Assembly (NCBI GenBank): GCA_021802555.1
Contig: JAJZRU010000001.1
Coordinates: 1-64,000, forward strand
DNA length: 64,000 nucleotides
Source of the DNA: Pseudomonadota bacterium
Lineage (GTDB): Bacteria > Pseudomonadota > Gammaproteobacteria > Burkholderiales > Thiobacillaceae
Direction of reading: 5' to 3'
How positions within the stretch are numbered: the stretch's first letter is position 1; each line of letters starts with the position of its first letter. The notes under the pieces are model-generated. The model was given only the letters and a program-made list of their open reading frames with translations. It was not told where the DNA came from and ran no database searches. Of this stretch, positions 6,510 to 13,801 are shown piece after piece. A program made the translations under genes and the position numbers.

Positions 6510-9500
6510 TCACGCCGCAAGGTGCTGATTCAGCTCCTCGATGATCGTGGCCAGCTTGTCGCCGAACAGTTGGTGCACCTTGCCCAGGCCGCCGGCCTGC
6601 ACGAAGGGGGCGTAGTTGAAGTCGTCCGGCTCGATGCCCAGGTTGGCGGCGATGTGGTCGCGGATCATTTCCAGCCATTTGAGTTGTTCGGGCGAGAACT
6701 TTCCCTCTCCCCCGGCCCCTCTCCCGCTTGCGGGCGAGGGGAGTTGCTGTTGGCTCGCCAGCCATGCCTTGAAGTTGGCGTTGACGCGCTCTGGAAACGG
6801 GATGAGTTCGTTGTCCTGGTGGATGGCGAAACGCACGAGAGACACGAGGTCGGTGAGGATGCGGCGGCCAGAGGCGCCTTTGACCTTGGATTTTTCCAGC
6901 GCGGCGTAGGCGTTCCAGAGCTGGGATTCGTTCCACAGGTAGGGCGGTTTTTCGATGGCGTCGGCGAGTTCTTTCACGGCCTCGAAGGTGAGGCGGTGCT
7001 TGTAGGGTTTGCTGTAGAGCACTTGCAGGGCGGTGATTTCGTCTTTGTGCTCGGCAATGAACTGTTCGAAGGACTGGACCATGCCTTTGGCGCGGTCGAG
7101 GGCTTCGGGGGAGAAGGTGGCTTCGAGGATTTCGTCGGCGCTGACGGTGTCGATGGTGATTTCGTTGTTGCGTTTGATCTCGGCGATGAGATCGCGGAGC
7201 TTGGGGTCGTGCAGGGGGCGGACGGCATCCCGGATGATTTTCTCGCGGACAGACGTAGAAGCGGCGTCTCGCCGCTTTTGCAGGTCGCGGACGTATTCGG
7301 TGTGTCTCTCGATGTATTGTTCGATGTTGTATAGCTCTTCCGGACTTCGCACGATGCGGTCGTAGTATTCTTTTTGCCAGACGGCAGAAGCGGCATCTTG
7401 CCGCTTTGTATCAGACAAGCGGCGGGCCGCCGCTTCCACGTTCTGAGCCTTGTTTAAGCGGCGGGACGCCGCTTCTACTTTGAGAATCTGCTTGGAGGTG
7501 TAGCTTTTCCAGGAATGCAGGATATCGGGGAGCTTGTGTTGTACCAGTGGTGTCAGCAGCACGTGGACGTGGTTTGAGGCTACAACAAATTTTCCGAGCC
7601 GGTAGCGCTCGCCGTCAAAGTGCCACAGAGCTTCGCCGACAATGGCGGAAATTTCTGGGATTTCAAGCACGCAACTACCCGCTCCCTGGTCGAGCCAACG
7701 TTCGATGTATTGCGAAAACCGCTCGTGGTATTCGCGTTCTTGCCCGACTGTCCACGGCTGGGGATTGCGCGCCAGCCAACGCTCCTTTTCATCACGCCAT
7801 GCCGTCAATTTCTCCGTGGGCAGGGCATCGGCAAGCCTGAACGTCACGAAGTAAGTCACGCCGTCCTGGCGCCAATGCGGTAAGTTGGCGCATGCGATTT
7901 CGATTGGGGCGTAGGGGTTGAGGAAGCCTTGTGACGACTCGTCTTGAAATTCCAAGCGGCGGGACGCCGCTTCTACGTTATCGGGGTCGAGGGATTGGAC
8001 GATGCGATGGGCCAAATCCTTCAGCCCGTAGCCGCCACTGGCGGCGCGGATTTTGGCGTCGTCCTCGGCGCTGATGCGGTGTTCCATTCTTGCCAGCCGG
8101 CCGGCGAGCGAGCTGAGCACGTCGTCTTCGGTGTTGCCGAAGGCGACGGCTTGCAGGAGCTTTTCGAAGCTGACGGTGGGCTTTTGTTCCATCGGGCGGG
8201 AGTCGGTCTTGTCCTGCTCGCAGACGCCGACGGCATCGATGATGACGAAGTGGTCCTTGGCCTTGGCGTCGGGGGTGACGCTTTGCAGGTCGTCGGGCGC
8301 AATCACGCGCACGCCGCGGCCTTTCATCTGCTCGAAGAAGGCGCGGGATTTGACGGCGCGCATGAACATGACGACCTCCACCGCCTTGATGTCGGTGCCG
8401 GTGGCGATCATGTCCACGGTGACGGCGATGCGCGGCATGGGGCTGGTGCGGAATTCGTTGATGAGGTCTTTGGGTTTTGCGCCAGTGGTGCGGTAGGTGA
8501 TCTTCTGGGCGAAGTCGTTGCCCTTGCCGAATTCCTCGCGCACGATCTCGACGATGTTCTCGGCGTGGGCGTCGTCCTTGGCGAAGATGAGGGTCTTGGG
8601 CACCCACTCGCGGCCGGGGAAGATTTCGGTGAACAGCTTGTCGCGGAAGGTCTGGATGATTTTTCTGATTTGATCGGGAGCGACCACGTCGCGGTCGAGC
8701 TGGTTGGGGTCGTAGCTGAAATCGTCGTCGAGCTGTTCCCACCTTTTTTTTCGTGTATCGCGTTCCTGAATCTGCACCGAGTAGCCGGCCTCCACCTTGG
8801 AGCCTTGTTCGCTGATGGCGGTGCGGATGCGGTAGACGTCGTAGTTGACGTTGACGCCGTCGGCCACGGCCATTTCGTGGTTGTATTCCATCACCAGGTT
8901 CTGATGGAAGAAGCCGAAGGTCTGCTTGCTGGGCGTGGCGGTGAGGCCGATGAGGGTGGCGTCGAAGTACTCCAGCACCTGCGCCCAGAGGTTGTAGATG
9001 GAGCGGTGGCATTCGTCGGTGACGATGATGTCGAAGGTCTCGATGGGTATCTTCGCGTTGTACTCAATTGGCTCCGGTTGCTTGAATAGCGAACCAACCT
9101 CGTCGAGCGATTGTTCTTCGAGATCGTCGGGCATTTCGCCCTGATTCTTCAGCATGCAATACATGCGCTGGATGGTGCAGATGCAGACCCGCGCGGTGGT
9201 GTCGAGGGTGTTGCTCTGCAGGCGCTGGACGATGTATTCCTCGGTGAACTTGTAGTTGTTGTAGGGCGAGGCGTATTGCTGGAATTCCTTGAGCGTCTGG
9301 TCGCCGAGGTTGCCGCGGTCGACCAGGAACAGCACGCGCCGGGCGCCGGCGAATTTGATCAGGCGGTAGATGAAGGAGATGGCGGTGAAGGTCTTGCCCG
9401 AGCCGGTGGCCATCTGGATGAGGGCGCGCGGGCGGTTCTCCCTGAGCGACTGTTCGAGGTTGTGGATGGCCTTGATTTGGGCGGGCCAGAGGCCTTCTGT

Positions 9501-10025
9501 CTTCAGGGCCGGCATGGATTGGAGCTGGCTCAGGAAAGTGCCGGTGCTTGCGTCAGCCGCCAGTTGGCCCTCTCCCCCGGCCCCTCTCCCGCTTGCAGGC
9601 GAGGGGAGAAAAGCGAGCCAGTCGGCCAGGAGCTTGGGCTGGTGGAAGGCGAACACCGGCCGCGAGCGCGGCTGCGGGTCCAGCCCGTTGGTGAAGCGGG
9701 TCTCCACGCCGGTGGACTGGTAGGCAAAGGGCAACGGGTTGTGCCAGCGCGGCAGGCCTGCCGGTAATCCTTGGGTGTATTTGTCGGCCTGGGTTTCGAC
9801 GCCGGTAAGGGTGACGCCTTCTTTCTTGGCCTCGATCACGCCGGCCGCTTTGCCGTCCACGTACAAGAGATAATCGGCAAAACCATAACCGGGCAGCGGG
9901 AATTCGCGGATGGCTACGCCGCGCGCGGCATGGATGTTGGCAGCCGCAGCGTCGCAGACGTGCCAGCCCGCCGCCTCCAGCAGCCGATCGATGGTCTCCC
10001 GAGCTTGTTGTTCTGGCTGTGACAT
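6510..10025 (-). CDS. hsdR: Type I restriction endonuclease subunit HsdR carrying an in-frame RAYT insertion
   Basis: A 1171-residue protein from the ATG at 10025 (MSQPEQQARETIDRLLEAAG); the open frame runs 48 codons further upstream without family resemblance. In order: nuclease core (FADYLLYVDGKAAGVIEAKK, the D...ExK motif) near residues 60-80; Walker A (MATGSGKT) and DECH box (VTDECHRS) of an SF2 helicase/translocase; helicase motif VI-like QMKGRGVR; and the C-terminal domain from REKIIRDAVRPL to the end. Between helicase and C-terminal domain, about residues 683-923, lies a REP-flanked RAYT transposase in the same frame. Two 39-bp dispersed repeats add the peptide LPSPASGRGAGGEG near residues 140 and 1100. 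Without the insertions the length would be about 900, normal for this HsdR type. HsdR needs HsdM2S to act, and hsdM is lost. Confidence 0.93.
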   Translation of the reverse strand: MSQPEQQARETIDRLLEAAGWHVCDAAAANIHAARGVAIREFPLPGYGFADYLLYVDGKAAGVIEAKKEGVTLTGVETQADKYTQGLPAGLPRWHNPLPFAYQSTGVETRFTNGLDPQPRSRPVFAFHQPKLLADWLAFLPSPASGRGAGGEGQLAADASTGTFLSQLQSMPALKTEGLWPAQIKAIHNLEQSLRENRPRALIQMATGSGKTFTAISFIYRLIKFAGARRVLFLVDRGNLGDQTLKEFQQYASPYNNYKFTEEYIVQRLQSNTLDTTARVCICTIQRMYCMLKNQGEMPDDLEEQSLDEVGSLFKQPEPIEYNAKIPIETFDIIVTDECHRSIYNLWAQVLEYFDATLIGLTATPSKQTFGFFHQNLVMEYNHEMAVADGVNVNYDVYRIRTAISEQGSKVEAGYSVQIQERDTRKKRWEQLDDDFSYDPNQLDRDVVAPDQIRKIIQTFRDKLFTEIFPGREWVPKTLIFAKDDAHAENIVEIVREEFGKGNDFAQKITYRTTGAKPKDLINEFRTSPMPRIAVTVDMIATGTDIKAVEVVMFMRAVKSRAFFEQMKGRGVRVIAPDDLQSVTPDAKAKDHFVIIDAVGVCEQDKTDSRPMEQKPTVSFEKLLQAVAFGNTEDDVLSSLAGRLARMEHRISAEDDAKIRAASGGYGLKDLAHRIVQSLDPDNVEAASRRLEFQDESSQGFLNPYAPIEIACANLPHWRQDGVTYFVTFRLADALPTEKLTAWRDEKERWLARNPQPWTVGQEREYHERFSQYIERWLDQGAGSCVLEIPEISAIVGEALWHFDGERYRLGKFVVASNHVHVLLTPLVQHKLPDILHSWKSYTSKQILKVEAASRRLNKAQNVEAAARRLSDTKRQDAASAVWQKEYYDRIVRSPEELYNIEQYIERHTEYVRDLQKRRDAASTSVREKIIRDAVRPLHDPKLRDLIAEIKRNNEITIDTVSADEILEATFSPEALDRAKGMVQSFEQFIAEHKDEITALQVLYSKPYKHRLTFEAVKELADAIEKPPYLWNESQLWNAYAALEKSKVKGASGRRILTDLVSLVRFAIHQDNELIPFPERVNANFKAWLASQQQLPSPASGRGAGGEGKFSPEQLKWLEMIRDHIAANLGIEPDDFNYAPFVQAGGLGKVHQLFGDKLATIIEELNQHLAA
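6703..6741. repeat. Dispersed CCCTCTCCCC-type repeat, in frame in hsdR (copy a)
   Basis: A 39-bp unit starting CCCTCTCCCCCGGCCCCTCT and ending in a CCCGC-TTG-CGGGCGAGGGG-like hairpin. On the minus strand it encodes LPSPASGRGAGGEG inside HsdR. It is nearly identical to the copy at 9568-9606 (one base differs, CGGGC versus CAGGC), in the same orientation and frame. Related copies lie between genes at 32316-32351 and 60898-60931. Confidence 0.8.
7255..7977 (-). mobile_element. RAYT (REP-associated tyrosine transposase) with flanking inverted REPs, embedded in hsdR
   Basis: The 723-bp element is bounded by two REPs whose GTAG tetranucleotides face outwards: GTAGAAGCGGCGTCTCGCCG from 7255 on the plus strand, and GTAG plus AAGCGGCGTCCCGCCGCTT from 7977 on the minus strand. 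Between them the hsdR frame encodes a Y1 (HUH) transposase of the TnpA-REP family. It reads NLPHWRQDGVTYFVTFRLAD, then FVVASNHVHVLLTPL with the HUH pair at HsdR residues 819 and 821, LHSWKSYTSKQIL, and WQKEYYDRIVRSPEELYNI with the likely catalytic Tyr near residues 886-887. A further 96-bp REP cluster (7383-7478) interrupts the transposase in frame. There is no ATG at its N terminus, so it would be made as part of HsdR or from a non-ATG internal start. Confidence 0.88.
7383..7478. repeat. REP cluster inside the RAYT segment of hsdR
   Basis: Three hairpins in 96 bp: AGAAGCGGCATCTTGCCGCTT (from 7386, written here without its outer bases), AAGCGGCGGGCCGCCGCTT (7418-7436) and AAGCGGCGGGACGCCGCTT (7456-7474) followed by CTAC. 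In HsdR it encodes VEAASRRLNKAQNVEAAARR and then LSDTKRQDAASAV, separating KQILK from WQKEYYDR, which are close neighbours in ordinary RAYT proteins. The length is 32 codons, so the frame is kept. Confidence 0.8.
9568..9606. repeat. Dispersed CCCTCTCCCC-type repeat, in frame in hsdR (copy b)
   Basis: The second 39-bp copy, encoding LPSPASGRGAGGEG between LLADWLAF and QLAADASTG in HsdR. Same orientation and frame as copy a. Confidence 0.8.
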
Positions 10026-10155
10026 GTCTCCGGCAATGATCCCACAAAGATCAAGGCTGCGCAGGGGCGGAGCTTTCCGGGGGATCGCCGATGCGGCCCG
10101 TGGCCAAGCCCCTGCTGGATCAAGGTCAACGGGTATCAAATGGCTGCCGGGCAAC

Positions 10156-10180
10156 AAAAAGCCCCGCACGCGGCGGGGCT
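10156..10180 (-). terminator. Rho-independent terminator after rpsI
   Basis: Read on the minus strand: AGCCCCGC, a CGCGT loop region, GCGGGGCT, then TTTTTG. It lies 20 bp beyond the rpsI stop and closes the rplM-rpsI operon. Confidence 0.85.
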
Positions 10181-10199
10181 CTTTGGGGCGCAGCGCCGG

Positions 10200-10592
10200 T
10201 CAGCGCTTGGAGAACTGCTTGCGGCGGCGCGCCTTGTGCAGGCCGACTTTCTTGCGCTCGACCGCGCGGGCGTCGCGCGTCACCAGGCCGGCGGCCTTGA
10301 GCGCGGGCTTGAGGTTGGCGTCATAGTCGATCAGCGCGCGCGTGATGCCGTGGCGCACGGCGCCGGCCTGGCCGGTCTCGCCGCCGCCGGACACGTTCAC
10401 CAGGATGTCGAAGCGGCCGGTCAATTCCGTGACCACCAGGGGTTGGCGCGCCACCATGCGGCCGGTTTCGCGCGAGAAATATTCGTCGATGGGCTTGCCG
10501 TTGACGACGATGGCGCCCGAGCCGGATTTGATGAATACGCGCGCCACCGATTCCTTGCGCCGGCCGGTGCCGTAGTTGTAGTTGCCGATCAT
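10200..10592 (-). CDS. rpsI: 30S ribosomal protein S9
   Basis: A 130-residue protein beginning [20 protein letters not shown] and ending in the basic tail [17 protein letters not shown], whose terminal Lys-Arg reaches the P-site tRNA in the ribosome. The [15 protein letters not shown] core is fully conserved. It follows rplM by 4 bp, the usual two-gene operon, and is followed by a strong terminator. Confidence 0.99.
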   Translation of the reverse strand: MIGNYNYGTGRRKESVARVFIKSGSGAIVVNGKPIDEYFSRETGRMVARQPLVVTELTGRFDILVNVSGGGETGQAGAVRHGITRALIDYDANLKPALKAAGLVTRDARAVERKKVGLHKARRRKQFSKR

Positions 10593-10596
10593 GGTA

Positions 10597-11031
10597 TCAA
10601 GCCTTGAATTCTAGGGTTTGCGGTTGCTGGGCGCTGTGCGGGTGTTCGGCCCCGGCATAGACTTTCATCTTCTTGATCATGGCGTAGCCCAGCGGACCCT
10701 TGGGCAGCATGCCTTTGACGGCCTTTTCCAGGGCGCGGCCGGGAAAGCGCTCCTGCATCTTGCCGAAGGTGGTTTCGTATATCCCGCCGGGGTAGCCCGA
10801 GTGGCGGTAGTATTTCTTGTCCAGCGCCTTGTTGCCGGTGACGCGGATTTTCTCGGCGTTCACCACCACGATGTAGTCGCCGGTATCTACGTGGGGCGTG
10901 TATTCCGGCTTGTGCTTGCCACGCAGGCGGCGCGCGATTTCAGCGGCCAGGCGGCCCAGCACGAGGTTGCTGGCGTCCACCACGAACCAGTCGCGCTTGA
11001 CCTCGTGGGGTTTGGCGGAAAAGGTTTTCAT
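10597..11031 (-). CDS. rplM: 50S ribosomal protein L13
   Basis: A 144-residue protein ([20 protein letters not shown]) with the conserved [20 protein letters not shown] and [16 protein letters not shown] segments and the typical C terminus [14 protein letters not shown]. It is the first gene of the rplM-rpsI operon. A sigma-70 promoter lies just upstream, shared back to back with the DUF218 gene on the other strand. Confidence 0.99.
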   Translation of the reverse strand: MKTFSAKPHEVKRDWFVVDASNLVLGRLAAEIARRLRGKHKPEYTPHVDTGDYIVVVNAEKIRVTGNKALDKKYYRHSGYPGGIYETTFGKMQERFPGRALEKAVKGMLPKGPLGYAMIKKMKVYAGAEHPHSAQQPQTLEFKA

Positions 11032-11067
11032 GCAGAGCCTCGGGTCGGATATCTCGGAAAACCGCGA

Positions 11068-11097
11068 ATTCTAAGCGGCTTGCCGGGGCCGTGTCAA
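11068..11097 (-). promoter_or_regulatory. Sigma-70 promoter of rplM-rpsI
   Basis: Read on the minus strand: TTGACA (11097-11092), 18-bp spacer, TAGAAT (11073-11068). The expected start is about 30 bp before the rplM ATG at 11031. A near-consensus site as expected for a ribosomal-protein operon. Confidence 0.8.
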
Positions 11098-11106
11098 ACC
11101 GCCACA

Positions 11107-11874
11107 ATGCCGGCCATGCTCGGCTTCACCCTCGGCAATGTCCTGGCTGCCTTTCTCCTTCCTCCGGGGATATTCATCGCCTTGCTGGCCGTCACGGCCT
11201 GGCGCTGCCCGCGCTGCCGCATGGGCCTGAGCGCGCTGCTTGCCGCCTTTTATGCGCTGTCCACGCCGTGGGTGGGCGGGCAGCTGCTCGCCAGCCTGCA
11301 GATCGCCCCGGCGCTGGATCTGCGCCATCCGCCGGCGGCCGATGCGATTGTCGTGCTGGGCGCCGGCCGCCGTCTGGACGCTCCGGAGTACGGCGGCGAC
11401 ACGGTCAACAACCTCACCCTGGAGCGTCTGCGCTACGCGGCGCGTCTGGAGGCGGCCACGCATCTGCCCATCCTGGTCACCGGCGGCGAGCCGGGCGGCG
11501 GGCAAGAGCCCGAAGGGCGCCTCATGGCCCGGGTGCTGACGCGCGAATACCATGTGCCGGTGCGCTGGCAGGAAGACCGCGCCCTCACCACCTGGGACAA
11601 CGCGCGCAATTCCGCGCCCCTGCTGCATGCCGCCGGGGTGCGGCGCATTTTTCTCGTCACCCATGCCTGGCACATGCGCCGCGCCGTGCCGCTGTTCCGG
11701 AAGGCCGGCTTCGCGGTGATACCGGCCGGCACCGGCTTCGCCCATACGCAACTCGATTCGTTCATGGACTTGCTGCCCGACGCCCGCGGCTTGCGCGACA
11801 GCTATTTTGGCCTGCACGAATGGCTGGGCATCCTGTGGTATAAGCTGCGGGGATTATTTCAGGCAACGCCATGA
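11107..11874 (+). CDS. YdcF/ElyC-type DUF218 inner-membrane protein
   Basis: A 255-residue protein (ATG at 11107; an ATG at 11116 is an alternative). Two N-terminal membrane segments (about residues 8-28 and 36-53) precede a DUF218 domain. The domain includes ADAIVVLGAGRRLDAPEYGG, PILVTGGEPGG, EDRALTTWDNARNSAPLL and FLVTHAWHMRRAVPLF. This is the ElyC/SanA/YdcF pattern; ElyC acts in envelope biogenesis at the level of the lipid carrier in E. coli, but the precise activity of this homologue is unknown. It ends overlapping the next gene by 4 bp (ATGA). Confidence 0.85.
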   Translation: MPAMLGFTLGNVLAAFLLPPGIFIALLAVTAWRCPRCRMGLSALLAAFYALSTPWVGGQLLASLQIAPALDLRHPPAADAIVVLGAGRRLDAPEYGGDTVNNLTLERLRYAARLEAATHLPILVTGGEPGGGQEPEGRLMARVLTREYHVPVRWQEDRALTTWDNARNSAPLLHAAGVRRIFLVTHAWHMRRAVPLFRKAGFAVIPAGTGFAHTQLDSFMDLLPDARGLRDSYFGLHEWLGILWYKLRGLFQATP

Positions 11875-12287
11875 AAGCGCGCATCAAGCTCATCGAAGGG
11901 GTCTGTTTTGCCGGCGAGACGGGCAGCGGCCACGCCGTGGTCATGGACGGGCCGCCCGACTCGGGCGGCCGCAACCTCGGCCCGCGACCCATGGAGATGC
12001 TGCTGCTGGGCCTGGGCGGTTGCACGTCCTTCGACGTGGTGCACATTCTGCGCAAGGCCCGGCAGGACATCCGCGACTGCGTGGCCGAAGTCGAAGCCCA
12101 GCGCGCGGAAACCGATCCCAAGGTGTTCACGCGCATCCACGTGCATTTCGCAGTGACCGGCAAAAACCTCGACCCCAAGCGGGTGGAGCAGGCTGTCCGC
12201 CTGTCCGCGGAGAAATACTGCTCGGCCTCGATCATGCTGGCGAAAACCGCCCAGGTCACGCACGACTTTGAAATCCGCGACGCCTGA
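11871..12287 (+). CDS. OsmC family protein
   Basis: A 138-residue protein with the OsmC fold signatures MEMLLLGLGGCTSFDVVHIL (first redox Cys) and LSAEKYCSASIMLAKTA (second Cys, helix alpha-5). It is closer to the short YhfA-like branch than to true organic hydroperoxide reductases. The two cysteines would form the peroxidatic and resolving pair if it reduces hydroperoxides. Translationally coupled to the DUF218 gene through ATGA. Confidence 0.88.
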   Translation: MKARIKLIEGVCFAGETGSGHAVVMDGPPDSGGRNLGPRPMEMLLLGLGGCTSFDVVHILRKARQDIRDCVAEVEAQRAETDPKVFTRIHVHFAVTGKNLDPKRVEQAVRLSAEKYCSASIMLAKTAQVTHDFEIRDA

Positions 12288-12308
12288 GGCAAGGGTCTTT
12301 GGCGGGGG

Positions 12309-12335
12309 TTGCGGCGGTTTCGCGCTCGCTATAAT
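12309..12335 (+). promoter_or_regulatory. Promoter with TATAAT -10 upstream of the glycine-zipper lipoprotein gene
   Basis: TATAAT at 12330-12335, with TTGCGG at 12309-12314 as the nearest -35-like hexamer (15-bp spacer, short). An AAGGAGG ribosome-binding site at 12384-12390 precedes the ATG at 12399. Confidence 0.55.
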
Positions 12336-12398
12336 GAATTTACTGTCAGCGCATGGGGCGCCGGTTCGGGGGCACCCGATTCCAAGGAGGTTTGGCCA

Positions 12399-12863
12399 AT
12401 GAAACGAACAATGACATTGATTTTTGCCGGCCTGATGGCGGCGGGGCTGGGGGGCTGCGCCAGCGGCCTGGGGCCGCAGGATTATTCGCGCAGCCAGGCC
12501 AGGCAGGCCATGGAAGTGCGGGACGGCCGGGTGGTTTCGGTGAGCGATGTGCAGATCGAAGGCACCAACAGCGGCATCGGCACCATCGGCGGCGCGGTGG
12601 TGGGCGGCGTGGCCGGCAGCGAGCTGGGCGGCGGCAGGGGCAGCATCGTAGGCGGGGCGCTGGGCGCGGTGCTGGGCGGTGTGGGCGGCCATGCCCTGGA
12701 GCAGAACGTCACCAAGCAGGCGGGTTGGCAGATCATCGTGCGCTTGAATCGCGGCGGCCAGATCGCCGTGACCCAGGCGGCCAAGGGGCGCCCCTTCTAC
12801 CCCGGCGAGCGGGTGCAGGTGTTGTCCGGCGGCGGAGCAACGCGCGTCGAACACGTCAATTAG
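12399..12863 (+). CDS. Glycine-zipper 2TM outer-membrane lipoprotein (SlyB/Pcp-like)
   Basis: A 154-residue protein. The signal peptide MKRTMTLIFAGLMAAGLGGC ends in the lipobox LGGC, so Cys20 would be lipidated. Residues 58-105 hold the glycine zipper: GTIGGAVVGGVAGSELGGG and then VGGALGAVLGGVGGHALEQ. The C-terminal part resembles SlyB (IIVRLNRGGQIAVTQ, GRPFYPGERVQVL). SlyB-type lipoproteins help outer-membrane integrity. The start is supported by a strong AAGGAGG site 8 bp upstream. Confidence 0.9.
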   Translation: MKRTMTLIFAGLMAAGLGGCASGLGPQDYSRSQARQAMEVRDGRVVSVSDVQIEGTNSGIGTIGGAVVGGVAGSELGGGRGSIVGGALGAVLGGVGGHALEQNVTKQAGWQIIVRLNRGGQIAVTQAAKGRPFYPGERVQVLSGGGATRVEHVN

Positions 12864-12939
12864 AACCCACCCGGGCATCGGCGGCCAGTCTGCGTTTGAT
12901 CGGCGGGGCCAGCGCCGGCCGGGAAGCCTTTGCGGAACT

Positions 12940-12979
12940 TTGTCACGGGTTTTTCATTCCCTTGTCATGGCTGCGTCAG
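12940..12979 (+). promoter_or_regulatory. Putative four-unit Pho box upstream of olsB
   Basis: Four 7-bp units repeat every 11 bp: TTGTCAC (12940), TTTTCAT (12951), TTGTCAT (12962) and a weaker GCGTCAG (12973), each separated by 4 bp. This matches the CTGTCAT-N4-CTGTCAT architecture bound by PhoB dimers. The site lies 45-80 bp before the olsB start, where a PhoB-activated promoter would place it. Ornithine lipids replace phospholipids under phosphate starvation, so the biology fits. Confidence 0.7.
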
Positions 12980-13022
12980 CGGCCGTGACAAAAATCACGG
13001 GAACAAAACTCTGGAGATGGAC

Positions 13023-13769
13023 ATGCTGCAAACCGCGTTGCGCTCGGATGCCACGCCTTCGCGCTATGCCGTTGCCTTGGCGCGGCATCAGGACGAGGTG
13101 CGCGAAGCGCAACAGCTGCGCTATCGGGTGTTCGCCCAGGAAATGGGAGCGCGCCTGGGAAATCCCCGCAGCGGCCTGGACGAGGATTTGTACGACGCAT
13201 TCTGCGACCATCTTCTGGTGCGCGAACGCGAGACCGGAGAGGTGGTGGGTACTTATCGGATCCTGTCGCCCGAGGCGGCGCGCCGCGCCGGCAGCTATTA
13301 CTCGGAGCAGGAATTCGATCTCACGCGCCTGCATTTCCTGCGCCCCGCCATGGCCGAACTGGGACGCTCCTGCGTCCATCGCGAGCACCGCAGCGGCGCG
13401 GTGATCAATCTGCTGTGGCTTGGGCTTACGCAATATCTCAAGCAGCATGGGCACCGCTACGTCATCGGCTGCGCCAGCATAGGCATGGCCGACGGCGGCC
13501 ATGTCGCGGCCAGCGTCTATCGCCGCCTGGCGCAGGTGCGCAGCGGGCCGGTGGAGTGGCGTGTCACGCCGCGCAACCCTCTGCCGGTGGAGGCCCTGGA
13601 TCAGGGCGTGCAGCCTCTGGTGCCGCCCCTCATCAAGGGGTACGTGCGCCTGGGCGCCTATGTGTGCGGCGAGCCGGCGTGGGATCCGGATTTCAACACC
13701 GCCGACCTGTTTCTGCTGCTGCCCATGAAGGAGCTGAACGCCGCCTATGCGCGGCGGCTCATGCGCTAA
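13023..13769 (+). CDS. olsB: L-ornithine N(alpha)-acyltransferase OlsB
   Basis: A 248-residue GNAT-fold protein when started at the ATG at 13023, which has GGAG 6 bp upstream; the ATG at 13017 is too close to that site. Conserved OlsB segments include QQLRYRVFAQEMGARL, YDAFCDHLLVRE, GRSCVHREHRSGAVINLLWL and PPLIKGYVRLGAYVCGEPAWD. OlsB transfers a 3-hydroxyacyl group from ACP to ornithine to give lyso-ornithine lipid. The next gene supplies the second acylation, so the pair forms a complete olsBA ornithine-lipid pathway at the inner membrane. Confidence 0.93.
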   Translation: MLQTALRSDATPSRYAVALARHQDEVREAQQLRYRVFAQEMGARLGNPRSGLDEDLYDAFCDHLLVRERETGEVVGTYRILSPEAARRAGSYYSEQEFDLTRLHFLRPAMAELGRSCVHREHRSGAVINLLWLGLTQYLKQHGHRYVIGCASIGMADGGHVAASVYRRLAQVRSGPVEWRVTPRNPLPVEALDQGVQPLVPPLIKGYVRLGAYVCGEPAWDPDFNTADLFLLLPMKELNAAYARRLMR

Positions 13770-13801
13770 GGAGCTTTGCCGGCGCGCTACAATGCCGCCC
13801 C

